The position numbers and the translations under genes are program-made. A model generated the notes under the pieces. That model made no database searches, had not been told where the DNA came from, and worked only from the letters and a program-made list of their open reading frames with translations. From NCBI GenBank assembly GCA_052161605.1, contig CP197409.1: 64,000 nucleotides of DNA; one strand, 5' to 3'. The DNA comes from JBKCUI01 sp052161605 (GTDB taxonomy: Bacteria; Planctomycetota; Planctomycetia; Pirellulales; Pirellulaceae). Below are positions 35,179-44,923 of the stretch, in pieces; within the stretch, counting starts at the first letter, position 1; every line of letters begins with the position of its first letter.

Positions 35179-37035
35179 TCAATGACAGCCGCAGCCGGCT
35201 GTCCCGACCTGAACTGAACTACCACATCCACAACCGCATCCGTTGGCGGATCCAGTAGTTCCACCTACGACCTGGCCTCCCATCAATGTGGTACTTCCAC
35301 TAGCGCAGGGATTAAATGTGTAGGGGACCAATTTGGGCACCATCTTGCAAACCTGAACTTGAACTTCCTTGACGACGGGAACCTGAACGCTCACGGTGTA
35401 ATCCTCCAGAACATCTTCCACAACGGTTTCCATGCGCGTGGCCGTATAGGGCTCGACAACTTGTTGAAGCTCGTTGACCGTATACGTTACATCCTTGGTA
35501 CGTTTCTCCGTCCGATAGGTGACAACAGGATACGCTTCTTCCTTGGTTTCCTTCTTGTAATTCACAACCTTGCGGGTTCGAGTTCGCTCTTCATCGACGT
35601 AGCTCACTACTTTGCGAGTTCTGACTCGGTCTTCGCTGACATAGTCCACAACCTTCTTGGTTCCAGTTCTGGTTTCTGGACGATAAACCAAATAAGTGCA
35701 CTCGTATGGTACCTCGGTGGATTGTTGTTCGTAGACCGTGTAGGCCATCTCTTCCGTCACGACTTCGTTGGTTGCAACTTGAATCTCTTCGGTGACAACA
35801 TTCGGCACCCAAACGCGACGAGTTGTCGTGACCGGCGCGGCATTGACAACGGTGCTGTTACCGCATGCATCTCCGGCAGTGGTTCCAACAACATACGAAC
35901 CAACGCCGTTGCAGCTAGAGGAAATGGTAGTGGTATGAAATGCATTTCCGCAACCACAGCCCGTCGAACACGACGGCACGGCAGGACGCCCGCAGCGAAC
36001 GAGCGGCCGGCAGCGATTTGCAGCAACCGGAGCACAGCCTGTGGTGCCGGATGCGAACATTGCAGAACCGCAACCTCCCCCGACAACAGCGCTCGAAATC
36101 TGCCCGCAACCCAATTCTGCGGGAGCAGCCGAAACGGAGTACCCAGATCCAGCAACCTCTTCTACAACCGTTTCCCAGTGTCCATAATCCTTGGTCACGG
36201 TTTGCGTTGTGTACTTGGGCACGGTTCGTTGGACGCTTCTTGTTTTAACAACTGGAACGGCGTTTGTAACGGTCTGCATCTTTGTAACAGATTCCGTTTG
36301 TGGAACGTAAACGGTGTAAGTAAAGTTCTCATCCCTAAGCTGCGGCACCTTGACCTGATAGGTTTCTTGGACCTCACTTATAACCGGCACTTTAACCTTG
36401 TAGGTATCCGTTACATCTGACCATTCAGGCACAGTGACGTTGACGCTTACTGTCTTGGTGGATTGCTCAGGTACCAATACGGAATACTCGACCGTTTTTG
36501 TTTCCGTTCGTGGTACCGTTACCGATTTGATTCTGTAATCTTCATAGGTAACCGGCACGCTCTTGGACACTTGACGAACGCGTTGCTTGGTCTCCTGGCG
36601 AACTTCCGTTGTGTTAATGTATTGGGTCTCGGTCACAAAGGTGGATTCCATGACCGTTCGGTAGCCCGTGATGGGCTCACAAAGAACTTGAGGCGCAGGC
36701 GTAATAGCTTGTGCGCTTGGGCCCGTCACAACTCCGCTCATTTGTACCGCCGGAGCCATGGTCGGTGCCATGGTTACAGGCGATGCATACACGATTCCAG
36801 TGCACGCTGAGGAACCATAATAAGCATTGCCAGCGTACGAGCCGTCAACGCCTACATAACCACAAGCGTTAACGCTAGGCTGGGCTAAGGTCGGGCCGCA
36901 AACTGGCGCGTAAGAAACGCTGTGTCTGGTCCGGCAAGGATCGCTACATCCACCGCATCGAAATCCAGCATGCGAGATGCTCCCTAGGGCAAGGACCAAC
37001 GGCAATGCCGCATAAAATCGAATTCGATGTTTCAT
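35179..37035 (-). CDS. Secreted YTV-repeat protein, Cys-rich
   Basis: A 618-residue exported protein (signal MKHRIRFYAALPLVLALG). After a Cys/Gly-rich start come about ten copies of a repeat of 20-30 residues with Val, Thr, Tyr and Pro pattern (such as QETYQVKVPQLRDENFTYTV). A middle Cys/Gly-rich block and a second repeat group (RTRKVVSYVDEERTRTRKVV) follow, and the end is rich in CGCG. This matches the planctomycete-specific YTV family of surface proteins. The paired Cys suggest disulfide links in the cell wall, which is inference. A strong terminator follows. Confidence 0.85.
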   Translation of the reverse strand: MKHRIRFYAALPLVLALGSISHAGFRCGGCSDPCRTRHSVSYAPVCGPTLAQPSVNACGYVGVDGSYAGNAYYGSSACTGIVYASPVTMAPTMAPAVQMSGVVTGPSAQAITPAPQVLCEPITGYRTVMESTFVTETQYINTTEVRQETKQRVRQVSKSVPVTYEDYRIKSVTVPRTETKTVEYSVLVPEQSTKTVSVNVTVPEWSDVTDTYKVKVPVISEVQETYQVKVPQLRDENFTYTVYVPQTESVTKMQTVTNAVPVVKTRSVQRTVPKYTTQTVTKDYGHWETVVEEVAGSGYSVSAAPAELGCGQISSAVVGGGCGSAMFASGTTGCAPVAANRCRPLVRCGRPAVPSCSTGCGCGNAFHTTTISSSCNGVGSYVVGTTAGDACGNSTVVNAAPVTTTRRVWVPNVVTEEIQVATNEVVTEEMAYTVYEQQSTEVPYECTYLVYRPETRTGTKKVVDYVSEDRVRTRKVVSYVDEERTRTRKVVNYKKETKEEAYPVVTYRTEKRTKDVTYTVNELQQVVEPYTATRMETVVEDVLEDYTVSVQVPVVKEVQVQVCKMVPKLVPYTFNPCASGSTTLMGGQVVGGTTGSANGCGCGCGSSVQVGTAGCGCH

Positions 37036-37293
37036 CCAGATGTCTCCAACAAGTTGCAAATACAATGACTGATAAGGAATGTACGGATTTTTCCGATGAT
37101 GTGACTCTAATTCCGATTCCCTAAGGTTCAAGTTGCGGGCTGGAGGACAGGTGGATTTTTGTCGGAATATCACAATTCCAGGAGGTCAGGCAAGAATCTG
37201 AGATCTAGCTCTCGGAATTCGACGATACGATAATAGGTGTTCGTTAACCCAGACCTATTCGCTCTGTTAATACTGTAAATCCTGGCCAATTCG
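37036..37293. promoter_or_regulatory. Divergent promoter region
   Basis: A gap of 258 bases between the YTV-like gene (minus) and the TPR/P-II/Fhc operon (plus). It should hold both promoters. No operator-like palindrome was seen. Confidence 0.35.
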
Positions 37294-38625
37294 ATGAAAT
37301 TTTTGAACCGATCGGAGCTTCGAACCTCGCTATTTCTTGGCTGCTTTGCCGTTTTGGCTGCTTCTCCTGCATCCGTTTGGGGACAGGAGCAACTGGAAAG
37401 CACGGCGTCCCGTGCCTCGCAAGCTCCCGAGCAGCCACCTATACCAGCTGAACCTTTCGTTTCACGGGTCGAATTGCGACTCACGATAGGCGAGAAGGAG
37501 GTAGACGTGATCGAGCGAGGTGATTTGGTCACGATTCTCGAGGATCGCGGACACCGCTACCTTGTTCGTACCTTCCGAGGTGTGAAAGGGGTTGTAGACA
37601 AAGTTAATCTTTCGACGTTGGCGGAGTCTGTCGAGGTCTACGATGAGTTGATTCGGGAGCAGCCAACCATCGGGCGTCTCTACACATTAAGAGCTGGTGC
37701 CCAATGGGCTCGTGGGGCGGGCGACCAGGCCCTTAAGGACTTTGATGAAGCGATCAAGCTGGGATACGATACCGCGAACGCCTACTCAAGCCGGGCTCTG
37801 TTTCTGTCAGCCACGCAAGAATACGAACGAGCCATAGAGGACTTCACCGTCGCCATTACCAAGGGGGAAAAGAACGAAGCGAACTTCATCAATCGGGCTG
37901 CCGCCTACATGCAACGGAATCAGCTTGACAATGCAATCGCTGACTACTCCGCAGCCTTGACAATGAATGAAAACAACGCAGGCACTCTGCAACAAAGAGG
38001 AACCGCCTACAAAATAAAAGGTGATTTGGAGAAAGCAGTCGAAGACTTTTCCAAAGCCATCGTACTCAGCCCTAAGTTTATTCCCGCAATCATGGGACGT
38101 GGCTACCTATACTTTCAACAAGGCGACCACCAGAAAGCGATCGCTGATTTTACACGGGTGATCGAGCTTAACGAGAAGGCATCGGTCGCGTACAACAACC
38201 GAGGCTATAATCTTCAGCTCGTGGGCAAGGAGCGAGAGGCGCTGCTGGATTTTGAGAAATCGATCCTCTTGGAGCCCAGTTATGCGTTGGCTCATCAGAA
38301 TTTGGCATGGCTTTTGGCTACCAGCACCGACTTAACCCTTCGTAATCCCACCCGGGCAATCGAATCTGCCAAAAAGGCTTGCGATCTCAATCAGTATAAT
38401 GACCTGAGCGATCTAGCCGCCTTAGCCGCTGCCCATGCGTCCGCGAAACAGTTCGACTTAGCCATCGGGATCCAAGAGAAGATTGTCGAGCGAGCCCCGG
38501 GGGAACAAAAGGGTCTTGCAAAGAAACTGCTGGAACTCTACCGCGAAAATAAACCTTTCGATCCACAAGTTGCGACGGAAATCGCAACAGAGAAACCATC
38601 ACTCGAAACGCCATCAAAAGAATGA
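37294..38625 (+). CDS. Secreted TPR protein
   Basis: A 443-aa exported protein. The signal peptide LFLGCFAVLAASPASVWG is followed by an SH3-like segment (about 45-110) and then seven to eight TPR units (about 115-420; for example ALKDFDEAIKLGYDTANAYSSRA and KAVEDFSKAIVLSPKFIPAIM). TPR arrays act as protein-binding scaffolds. It overlaps the P-II gene by 4 bases (ATGA), so a secreted scaffold and a cytosolic regulator are translated together. Its role in that operon is not clear. Confidence 0.88.
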   Translation: MKFLNRSELRTSLFLGCFAVLAASPASVWGQEQLESTASRASQAPEQPPIPAEPFVSRVELRLTIGEKEVDVIERGDLVTILEDRGHRYLVRTFRGVKGVVDKVNLSTLAESVEVYDELIREQPTIGRLYTLRAGAQWARGAGDQALKDFDEAIKLGYDTANAYSSRALFLSATQEYERAIEDFTVAITKGEKNEANFINRAAAYMQRNQLDNAIADYSAALTMNENNAGTLQQRGTAYKIKGDLEKAVEDFSKAIVLSPKFIPAIMGRGYLYFQQGDHQKAIADFTRVIELNEKASVAYNNRGYNLQLVGKEREALLDFEKSILLEPSYALAHQNLAWLLATSTDLTLRNPTRAIESAKKACDLNQYNDLSDLAALAAAHASAKQFDLAIGIQEKIVERAPGEQKGLAKKLLELYRENKPFDPQVATEIATEKPSLETPSKE

Positions 38626-38930
38626 AGATTGTGATCGCGGTGGTTCGGCCCTATGTGGCAGAATCCCTTCTCGAAAACCTGCGTTTCGCACCGCTTGAGG
38701 CATTGCAGGTGGCTGAGGTTAAAGGATTCGGACGTCAAAAAAGCTATTTGGATCAGTATTCCGCGACCGAGTTCTCTTTAGCATTTCTCCCCAAGATTGA
38801 GCTCACCTTGTTTGTTGATGACATGAGAGTGGAAGAAGTCGTTCAAGTTATCGTGAACACCACTCGAAGTGGTAGAATGGGCGATGGCAAAGTTATCATT
38901 CTCAATGCGGACGACCGCACTCCTACCTAG
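38622..38930 (+). CDS. P-II family signal protein, divergent
   Basis: A 102-residue P-II protein, the trimeric sensor of ATP/ADP and 2-oxoglutarate. It keeps KIVIAVVRPYVAESLLENL, VKGFGRQKSY at the T-loop base and SGRMGDGKVIIL at the B-loop. The T-loop Tyr used for uridylylation is Phe (SATEFSLAF), and the C-terminal RIRTGE segment is absent (ends NADDRTPT). Control would be by ligand binding alone. It lies between the TPR gene (4-base overlap) and FhcB (12 bases), an unusual place for P-II, which is normally beside glnA or amtB. Confidence 0.9.
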   Translation: MKIVIAVVRPYVAESLLENLRFAPLEALQVAEVKGFGRQKSYLDQYSATEFSLAFLPKIELTLFVDDMRVEEVVQVIVNTTRSGRMGDGKVIILNADDRTPT

Positions 38931-38942
38931 ACAACCCCATCC

Positions 38943-40187
38943 ATGACTTGTCCCTTTTGCTCGCTACTCTGCGACGATCCGTCGATTCTCGACGCATGTC
39001 CATTGAGACTACAGTTGCTACGAACTGTTCAATCTAGGAGTACCGAAACCCGCGCAGCCAACTTAGCGGAAACTAGCTGCACTTCCGACTATGAAGTTAA
39101 ACGCACCCTTGCAAACAAGTGGCTCAGCGAGGCCGATTCCATCATGTTGACCGGTCGAATCAGCTCCGTAGAATCCGCACGAGCCGCAATCGCCTTCGCC
39201 CGTAGGCATAACGCCACCATCGATTTTTCCGACCAAGGTGCTTCGATGGATTTGGCGTTAGCGACTAGCCGTACAGGTGGTGTTACGGTGTCGCTAGCGG
39301 AGGTGAGAGATCTGAGCGATGTCCTCTTCGTGCTCGGGAATGACGAACTTTTGGAACTCTTTCCCAATTTTCCAGCAATCTTGTCAAAACCGGGACGTAG
39401 ACCTCTCGTTGTTCTGCACGGCCAACATAGTGACTCGAACGCAGCCAGATGGAAAGATCGATTCGATGAGGTTTGGAGGATCGATTCTCCTATCCAACGA
39501 ATACCGACGGCACTAGATAGCTTTTTCTCCGTGCCTTACATGCATTCACAAGAGCCTGCCTTCTCCGAGCTATCCGCCACCGGCCCCTTGCTAAAGAGGT
39601 TGCGTTCTGCAAATTACATAAGTCTACTATGGTCTCCTCGTTCCCTCGATCCAGCGAATCGTTCTGTGTGGATAGAACGGCTGCTGGAACATCAAACGAA
39701 ATGGAACGAGTCACGACGTGTGGGAGCTCTGGGACTGGCAGGTCAAGATGCCGTTTTTCAGAATGTCTGCTTGTGGACGACAGGTTATCCTGGACGAGTT
39801 TCTTTCCAAGCCGAGTCGGTCGAGTATGATCCGATCGTAAACAATGTCTCTCGTTGGATTTCGGAACACGAAAATGCACCGGGCTCTCTTTTGATTGTAT
39901 TGGATGAGACAGCTCACATGGATAATGATTGGCTGAGCAGTTTGACTAGGAATTTCCAAGGTCGCAGGATTGTTGCAGTTCCACGTTCACGGGAGATTTT
40001 GCCCGAAAATGCCCCAGAGGAATTGAGACATAGCGTTCGATTCGAATTACAAATTGCTGGAGTTGATCGACCGGCGGACATGCTGAGAGCGGATCAAGTT
40101 GTAATGGCTCGCGTTGCACCCAAAGGGGAGTCCGTTTCAGCACACGCCCCTTCTATTTCGCAGTGGCTAGAGGAACTAGATCAATGA
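38943..40187 (+). CDS. fhcB: Formyltransferase/hydrolase complex subunit B-like (FwdB/FmdB homologue)
   Basis: A 414-aa protein related to the tungsten/molybdenum subunit of formylmethanofuran dehydrogenase. In bacteria with the tetrahydromethanopterin C1 pathway it is a structural subunit of the formyltransferase/hydrolase complex. The N-terminal iron-sulfur motif is visible (CPFCSLLCDD, then DACPLR) but the two parts are only about 9 residues apart, shorter than in archaeal FwdB. Downstream, RTGGVTVSLAEVRDLSDVL and GYPGRVSFQAESVEYDP are family-like. The next gene, fhcA, overlaps by 4 bases. The C and D subunits are not in this window. Confidence 0.82.
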   Translation: MTCPFCSLLCDDPSILDACPLRLQLLRTVQSRSTETRAANLAETSCTSDYEVKRTLANKWLSEADSIMLTGRISSVESARAAIAFARRHNATIDFSDQGASMDLALATSRTGGVTVSLAEVRDLSDVLFVLGNDELLELFPNFPAILSKPGRRPLVVLHGQHSDSNAARWKDRFDEVWRIDSPIQRIPTALDSFFSVPYMHSQEPAFSELSATGPLLKRLRSANYISLLWSPRSLDPANRSVWIERLLEHQTKWNESRRVGALGLAGQDAVFQNVCLWTTGYPGRVSFQAESVEYDPIVNNVSRWISEHENAPGSLLIVLDETAHMDNDWLSSLTRNFQGRRIVAVPRSREILPENAPEELRHSVRFELQIAGVDRPADMLRADQVVMARVAPKGESVSAHAPSISQWLEELDQ

Positions 40188-41836
40188 TTACTCGTTTGCG
40201 AAATGGCACATTATTGGACGGTAATCGATCGGAAGAATCGGATTTATATCTCGTCGATGGTCTCATCCAGGACTCTATCCCATCGAATCGGAAAATCGAT
40301 GCCGATTATGACGTTGCCGGATGTATCGTGACCCCAGGCGGTATCGATTTGCACACCCACATAGGCGGTGGCAAGATCAATTTGGCGAGGCTGCTTTTGC
40401 CAGAACTCGTTAAGCACCCAACGTCTCTTGAGGTGGAGGCGCATGGCGTTAGACCACTCACCGCACCGGTCCCAAATGCTTGGGAAACGGGATTGAGGTA
40501 CCTGCAGATGGGCTATACCACATGCTTGGAGCCCGCCGTTCTGCCTGCCAATGCCAGAATGGCCCATACAGAGATGTCAGACGTACCATGGCTGGATACC
40601 GGCGGATATCTTTTGCTGGGAAATGACCGACTTCTTCTAGAATGGATCGCAAGTGGAGCCCCGCAAAGTCAGATTACCAACTACGTCGGCTGGATGCTCA
40701 CCGCTCATCAGTGTTGTGGGATCAAGGTTGTCAATGCAGGTGGAATCGACGCGTTCAAATTCAACGCTAGGCATCTGGATGTTGACCAAACACACCCTCG
40801 CCTACCAATCACCCCACGCACAGTCTTAAAGGTATTGTCGCAAGCGGTTGAGGAACTAGGGTTATCCCACCCGCTGCACGTGCATTGCAGCAATCTTGGA
40901 GTGGCGGGAAACATCGAATCCACGCTTGCTACGCTCGAAGCTGTCGAAGGGCGTCGTATCCATTTAACGCACGCTCAGTATCACTGCTATGGTAAAGAAG
41001 GCAAGCACGGCTTTAGCTCGGAAGCCTATCGCCTTGCCGAGTATGTGAACTGGAATCCTCAGGTGACTATCGATATCGGACAAGTCGTTTTTGGGCAGAC
41101 GGTAACTCTGTCGGCGGATTCAATGCACCAATTCGACAACCGGAACCATGCAAAACCAAGGAAAGTCATTTTCCAAGATCTCGAATGTCAGGCAGGCTGT
41201 GGGGTTGTGCCTTTTCGGTACCGCGACAATCAATATGTTCACGGATTACAGTGGACGATTGGTTTAGAATTGAGTTTACGAATACTTGATCCGACGCGTG
41301 TCTTTCTGACAACCGATCATCCTAACGGGGGGCCATTTACCTCTTATCCACATTTGATACGACTGCTAATGGATTACGATTATCGCATGTCGATCTTCGA
41401 TCAATTGCACCTTGATGTTAAGGAAATGAGTCCATTACCATCTCTGAAACGGGAATACAGCTTGCAAGAGATCATTGCAATGACCAGAAATGGGCCAGCC
41501 AAGAGTTTAGGTCTAATGGATCGAGGCTCAATCGCTGCGGGCACCGTGGGGGATGTCGTTGTCTATGAACGCAATTCGAATCCAGAGAGCATGTTCTCGT
41601 CCCCTAAAATGGTATTCCGACATGGGGAATTGGTTTGCCGAGACGGAACTCCACTTAAAGGCTCTTGCAAGAGAACGATTGTAGCGAAACCGGAAATCGA
41701 CTCCCTTTTTGAACAGTGGCTTGCACCGCAGTGGCGCGATCAATACGGGTACTCAATTTCGATGACAAAAATCGCACATGATGAGCTCTTAGAGCGAGGT
41801 CGAGGCGTTTCAATGGCAAGCTTAAGATTAAGTTAG
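40184..41836 (+). CDS. fhcA: Formyltransferase/hydrolase complex subunit A (formylmethanofuran hydrolase)
   Basis: A 550-aa amidohydrolase-fold subunit that splits the formyl group from the C1 carrier to give formate. Metal ligands are visible in GGIDLHTHIGGGKINLARLLLPE, LHVHCSNLG and RIHLTHAQYHCYG. TTDHPNGGPF is another family landmark. The ATG at 40184 overlaps the fhcB stop (ATGA) and gives MITRLRNGTLLDG, the expected opening; upstream codons belong to fhcB. It ends the TPR / P-II / FhcB / FhcA operon. In planctomycetes this pathway is used to detoxify or oxidise formaldehyde. Confidence 0.93.
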   Translation: MITRLRNGTLLDGNRSEESDLYLVDGLIQDSIPSNRKIDADYDVAGCIVTPGGIDLHTHIGGGKINLARLLLPELVKHPTSLEVEAHGVRPLTAPVPNAWETGLRYLQMGYTTCLEPAVLPANARMAHTEMSDVPWLDTGGYLLLGNDRLLLEWIASGAPQSQITNYVGWMLTAHQCCGIKVVNAGGIDAFKFNARHLDVDQTHPRLPITPRTVLKVLSQAVEELGLSHPLHVHCSNLGVAGNIESTLATLEAVEGRRIHLTHAQYHCYGKEGKHGFSSEAYRLAEYVNWNPQVTIDIGQVVFGQTVTLSADSMHQFDNRNHAKPRKVIFQDLECQAGCGVVPFRYRDNQYVHGLQWTIGLELSLRILDPTRVFLTTDHPNGGPFTSYPHLIRLLMDYDYRMSIFDQLHLDVKEMSPLPSLKREYSLQEIIAMTRNGPAKSLGLMDRGSIAAGTVGDVVVYERNSNPESMFSSPKMVFRHGELVCRDGTPLKGSCKRTIVAKPEIDSLFEQWLAPQWRDQYGYSISMTKIAHDELLERGRGVSMASLRLS

Positions 41837-41856
41837 GCGAGCTACTGTTGAGTCAT

Positions 41857-42840
41857 TTATCTGCTTTGACGGTAAAGCACGCTTGGATGGGGAAAGCCTA
41901 ATCGTTTATCAACAATATTGAAAAGGGGTTGGCCTGCGAAATAACGCCTTAGATTCTCACATATCAAATCCGTGGTATCATCCGTTCGCAGTTTGGCTTG
42001 TGCACCCACGTGCGGGGTGATTAATACGTTAGGGAAATCCCACAGTGGGCTCGATACAGGCAAGGGCTCCACGTCCGTCACGTCTAGCCCAACACCCGCT
42101 AGATGACCGTTCGCAATCGATTTGCACAGATCTGCTTCGTTAACACAGCTACCACGTGCGACATTGATAAGATAGGAGCCCTTAGGCATCGCGGCGAGGA
42201 TCGAACCATCAATGCACCCCCGCGTGGATGCATTAAGTGGCAAGGTCAGGATGAGAACCTCGGACCACGCAGCTAATTCTGCCAACTCGGTATGGGGCAG
42301 CAGATCCAGGAGTTTATCTGGTTTGTCTTCAGGAAAGTAATCAGTGGCTCGAATGGAATTGGAAAACGGAGCGAGTACGTCCACAAGTCTGCGACCGTTT
42401 CCGCCCATGCCTACGATTCCAATTTTCTTGCCATGCAAATCGTCGGTCGGCCGCCTTACAAATTCTTTCTTTTGCCATTGGCGATAAAAGATAGGTATGC
42501 CACGTAGCAAGCCGAGCAGCAGAGCTAAAGTCTGCTCGGCAACTTGATTGGCAAACAAGCCCGACGCACTACACACCGTTATCGGACTGTCGATCACCGA
42601 GGGAGCAAGGCAATGATCGAGCCCAGCAGCCGAGGACTGTATGAAACGCAGTTTGCCTGCCGCCACTACCTTATCCCAGGCGACCGGTACTTTTGCGTGG
42701 CCAACGAAAATATCGGCTTCAAAGATCAACTCGGGAATGGAATCCTGGGTAGCTTCGATGAAACTGCAATCCGGAGCTGCAGCCTGCATCCGGATTCGGT
42801 GTCGATCCTCGACAGGGAAGCAATAAACAATTGTGGTCAA
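41857..42840 (-). CDS. D-isomer-specific 2-hydroxyacid dehydrogenase
   Basis: A 327-aa NAD(P)H-dependent 2-ketoacid/2-hydroxyacid oxidoreductase. The Rossmann motif is GIVGMGGNG (near residue 143). Catalytic residues are Arg in NVARGS, Glu in DVTDVEPLP and His in TPHVGA. The start is a TTG that follows the permease stop with no gap (TAA-TTG), so the two genes are tightly joined. The substrate cannot be told; glyoxylate, hydroxypyruvate and phosphoglycerate enzymes share these motifs. Confidence 0.9.
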   Translation of the reverse strand: MTTIVYCFPVEDRHRIRMQAAAPDCSFIEATQDSIPELIFEADIFVGHAKVPVAWDKVVAAGKLRFIQSSAAGLDHCLAPSVIDSPITVCSASGLFANQVAEQTLALLLGLLRGIPIFYRQWQKKEFVRRPTDDLHGKKIGIVGMGGNGRRLVDVLAPFSNSIRATDYFPEDKPDKLLDLLPHTELAELAAWSEVLILTLPLNASTRGCIDGSILAAMPKGSYLINVARGSCVNEADLCKSIANGHLAGVGLDVTDVEPLPVSSPLWDFPNVLITPHVGAQAKLRTDDTTDLICENLRRYFAGQPLFNIVDKRLGFPHPSVLYRQSR

Positions 42841-44571
42841 TTAGGCCAAGTCTCTATCTTCAAAAAGTAACAAACCGAGCAATGTGGCTCCGACGCCATA
42901 AATGGCGGTGTAAATGAACAAACTTGCTATGACGACCCAAGGAATCGTTACTTCCGCATCGATTGCCGCTTCCATCGAGAATAGATTCAAATTGGGAACG
43001 ACGGCCGAGATCAATTGCGAGAAGAACTCAACAAGTGGTAGGCCACCGGCGGCCGACTCCATGATTACAGGGGTCAAATGCCCAAGTACATATAACGAAG
43101 CACAGACCGCAAGGTTGGTTAGCAATGAGACTCGTGTGCCGATGGCCACCGATATGGCCCCGAGAACAAGACACTCTAAAAACGCTAAACCAAGGCCGGG
43201 AACCGTTTGTAGCATTTCAAAGTGACATACTTGCCATACAGGGGCCTCTTTCGAGTTTTCTCGAGCTTCGTAGATTGGCTTAAAGGCAACGCAAAACAAC
43301 TCCACCGAGCCAAGGATCAGGAACATTAGCATGATTAACCAGCCGATTCCAAGGATCTTACCGATGATAAACGATCTGCGGTGAATCGGCTTGCTCAACA
43401 ACGTAAGAGCCGTCCTTCCTTCAATTTCTTCGCTAACCGAAGTACTAGCTGACCAAACAGCTTGGAAAATGGAAACGACGAGAATTAATATGATACCGCA
43501 GTCCTTGAGCAGCTTGATGTCTTCACCGAAAGTGTTGAACGGCAGGAAGACGAATAGCAAAATCGCAAGTGCGACGATAACGACGAGGATCTTGGGGAGA
43601 GGTTGCGACAACTCGCTCTTAGCAGTGGACAACGCGATCGCAGCGATCTTTGGCGATACACCTTGCATAAGAAAAAATGACAAACCGAACAGGAAGACAA
43701 ACAGGGCAAACAACAGAATTGTGAAGGCCTCAGGGACCGGGGGGATAGACATGATCGTGATCTTTAGTTCGGCAGGATCGACCTCTTCATTCTGCGCGAA
43801 TACTTCAGCGTCCATTGCAAGAGGCAATAGCGATTTGGCAGGCCCCATCATCCGATCCCAATAACGAGGGGAATCAGGCTCGATGGTTACGGTCGAAAAC
43901 TTCAGCTGATCAATTTCGGAGGCATCACCCAGAATTACGCGACGGTTGGATTCGATTGCCACCTGCCCAAGCGTTTCTGCAGAATAGATAAGGTCGATTT
44001 TCTCGAACTTACGATCGTCGTCTGATCCCGCACCTGGGAGGGTAAAGGTGAAATACTGAGTCGACGGTTTGAGCAATTGTGGGATGCTCGCGAAAGCGTC
44101 CAGCGGACGATCGAACAGAGGAGTCGCTGCTATTCCAATAACGGCGACCGCGCCTAAAACGGAGAGCATTGCTCCACCAATACCCTCAAAGAGCAAGGCT
44201 TTGAGCTCCCCAAAGAATCGATCGGTCGAGCAATAAAGCGTCGCCCATACGACGATCCCGATCATGCAGGTCATTGCGACCGAGATCATTCCCAATTCGC
44301 TTGAGACCTCAGCCTCATTAACCAAGAGCAAATACCCAGCAATCCCTGCCCCCATAGCAAGAGTGATCCCGAGGGCGACCCAATTTAGAGCCCCACTGCT
44401 ACGAAACCGATCCAGGCCCTTCAGTGCCCCCTTCAGAGCGAAGCAGATCGCCAAAAACACCATTAAAGCTACTAATCCCGCAGCGACCCCAACGCCGACG
44501 AACCACATCGGAGTCAGCCATTTGGCCATCCAGAAATCAGAGGCCGCGAATAAAGATTGGGAAAGTACCAT
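42841..44571 (-). CDS. ABC-2 type transporter permease, large
   Basis: A 576-residue membrane protein with about 10 helices. The first covers VGVGVAAGLVALMVFLAICFAL. SVSEEIEGRTALTLLSKPIHRRSFIIGKILG is the coupling motif of ABC-2 permeases (NosY/GldF type). A periplasmic segment of about 170 residues lies between helices 5 and 6. Start 44571 is chosen because upstream codons lack protein-like content. No ATPase gene is adjacent, so it must pair with one from elsewhere. The dehydrogenase gene abuts its stop. Confidence 0.8.
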   Translation of the reverse strand: MVLSQSLFAASDFWMAKWLTPMWFVGVGVAAGLVALMVFLAICFALKGALKGLDRFRSSGALNWVALGITLAMGAGIAGYLLLVNEAEVSSELGMISVAMTCMIGIVVWATLYCSTDRFFGELKALLFEGIGGAMLSVLGAVAVIGIAATPLFDRPLDAFASIPQLLKPSTQYFTFTLPGAGSDDDRKFEKIDLIYSAETLGQVAIESNRRVILGDASEIDQLKFSTVTIEPDSPRYWDRMMGPAKSLLPLAMDAEVFAQNEEVDPAELKITIMSIPPVPEAFTILLFALFVFLFGLSFFLMQGVSPKIAAIALSTAKSELSQPLPKILVVIVALAILLFVFLPFNTFGEDIKLLKDCGIILILVVSIFQAVWSASTSVSEEIEGRTALTLLSKPIHRRSFIIGKILGIGWLIMLMFLILGSVELFCVAFKPIYEARENSKEAPVWQVCHFEMLQTVPGLGLAFLECLVLGAISVAIGTRVSLLTNLAVCASLYVLGHLTPVIMESAAGGLPLVEFFSQLISAVVPNLNLFSMEAAIDAEVTIPWVVIASLFIYTAIYGVGATLLGLLLFEDRDLA

Positions 44572-44923
44572 AGATTGTCTTGGGATATAAGCAGATGGGA
44601 ACAACGGAAATATTCGAGCAGGTACGAAGCACAGCATAACTAGGTTCGCAGAATAGCCAATAGTTTCTTTTGCAGTAGACCTATCGGGGAGATTGGGGGG
44701 CCTTCCCAACCAGTCAGAACAGTATAACCGGATTTTCGCCAGGTAGCTCTCCCCCACCATGCGCTGGATAATGCGATCAAAAAATCGCTCTTCTTCAAGA
44801 TTTGCTAGGGTGCTGGTTCTCCGGAGGATATTGCAGAAAACAGGGAGCTGAATCGGTACAATAAGCATCGGATTGTCGGTATACCGATGCAACAGTTCGT
44901 TTGGAGGGCGTTAGGACAGATGA
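44572..44923. other. Gene-free stretch
   Basis: About 350 bases upstream of the permease. The permease frame stays open through it, but the encoded residues look non-functional. No promoter or repeat was recognised. Confidence 0.4.

Noticed and set aside
35359..36420. 353-codon plus-strand frame inside the YTV-like gene
   Set aside because: Composition (Asn, Arg, Gly, His) follows the antisense of Val/Thr/Tyr repeats; no start context and no family.
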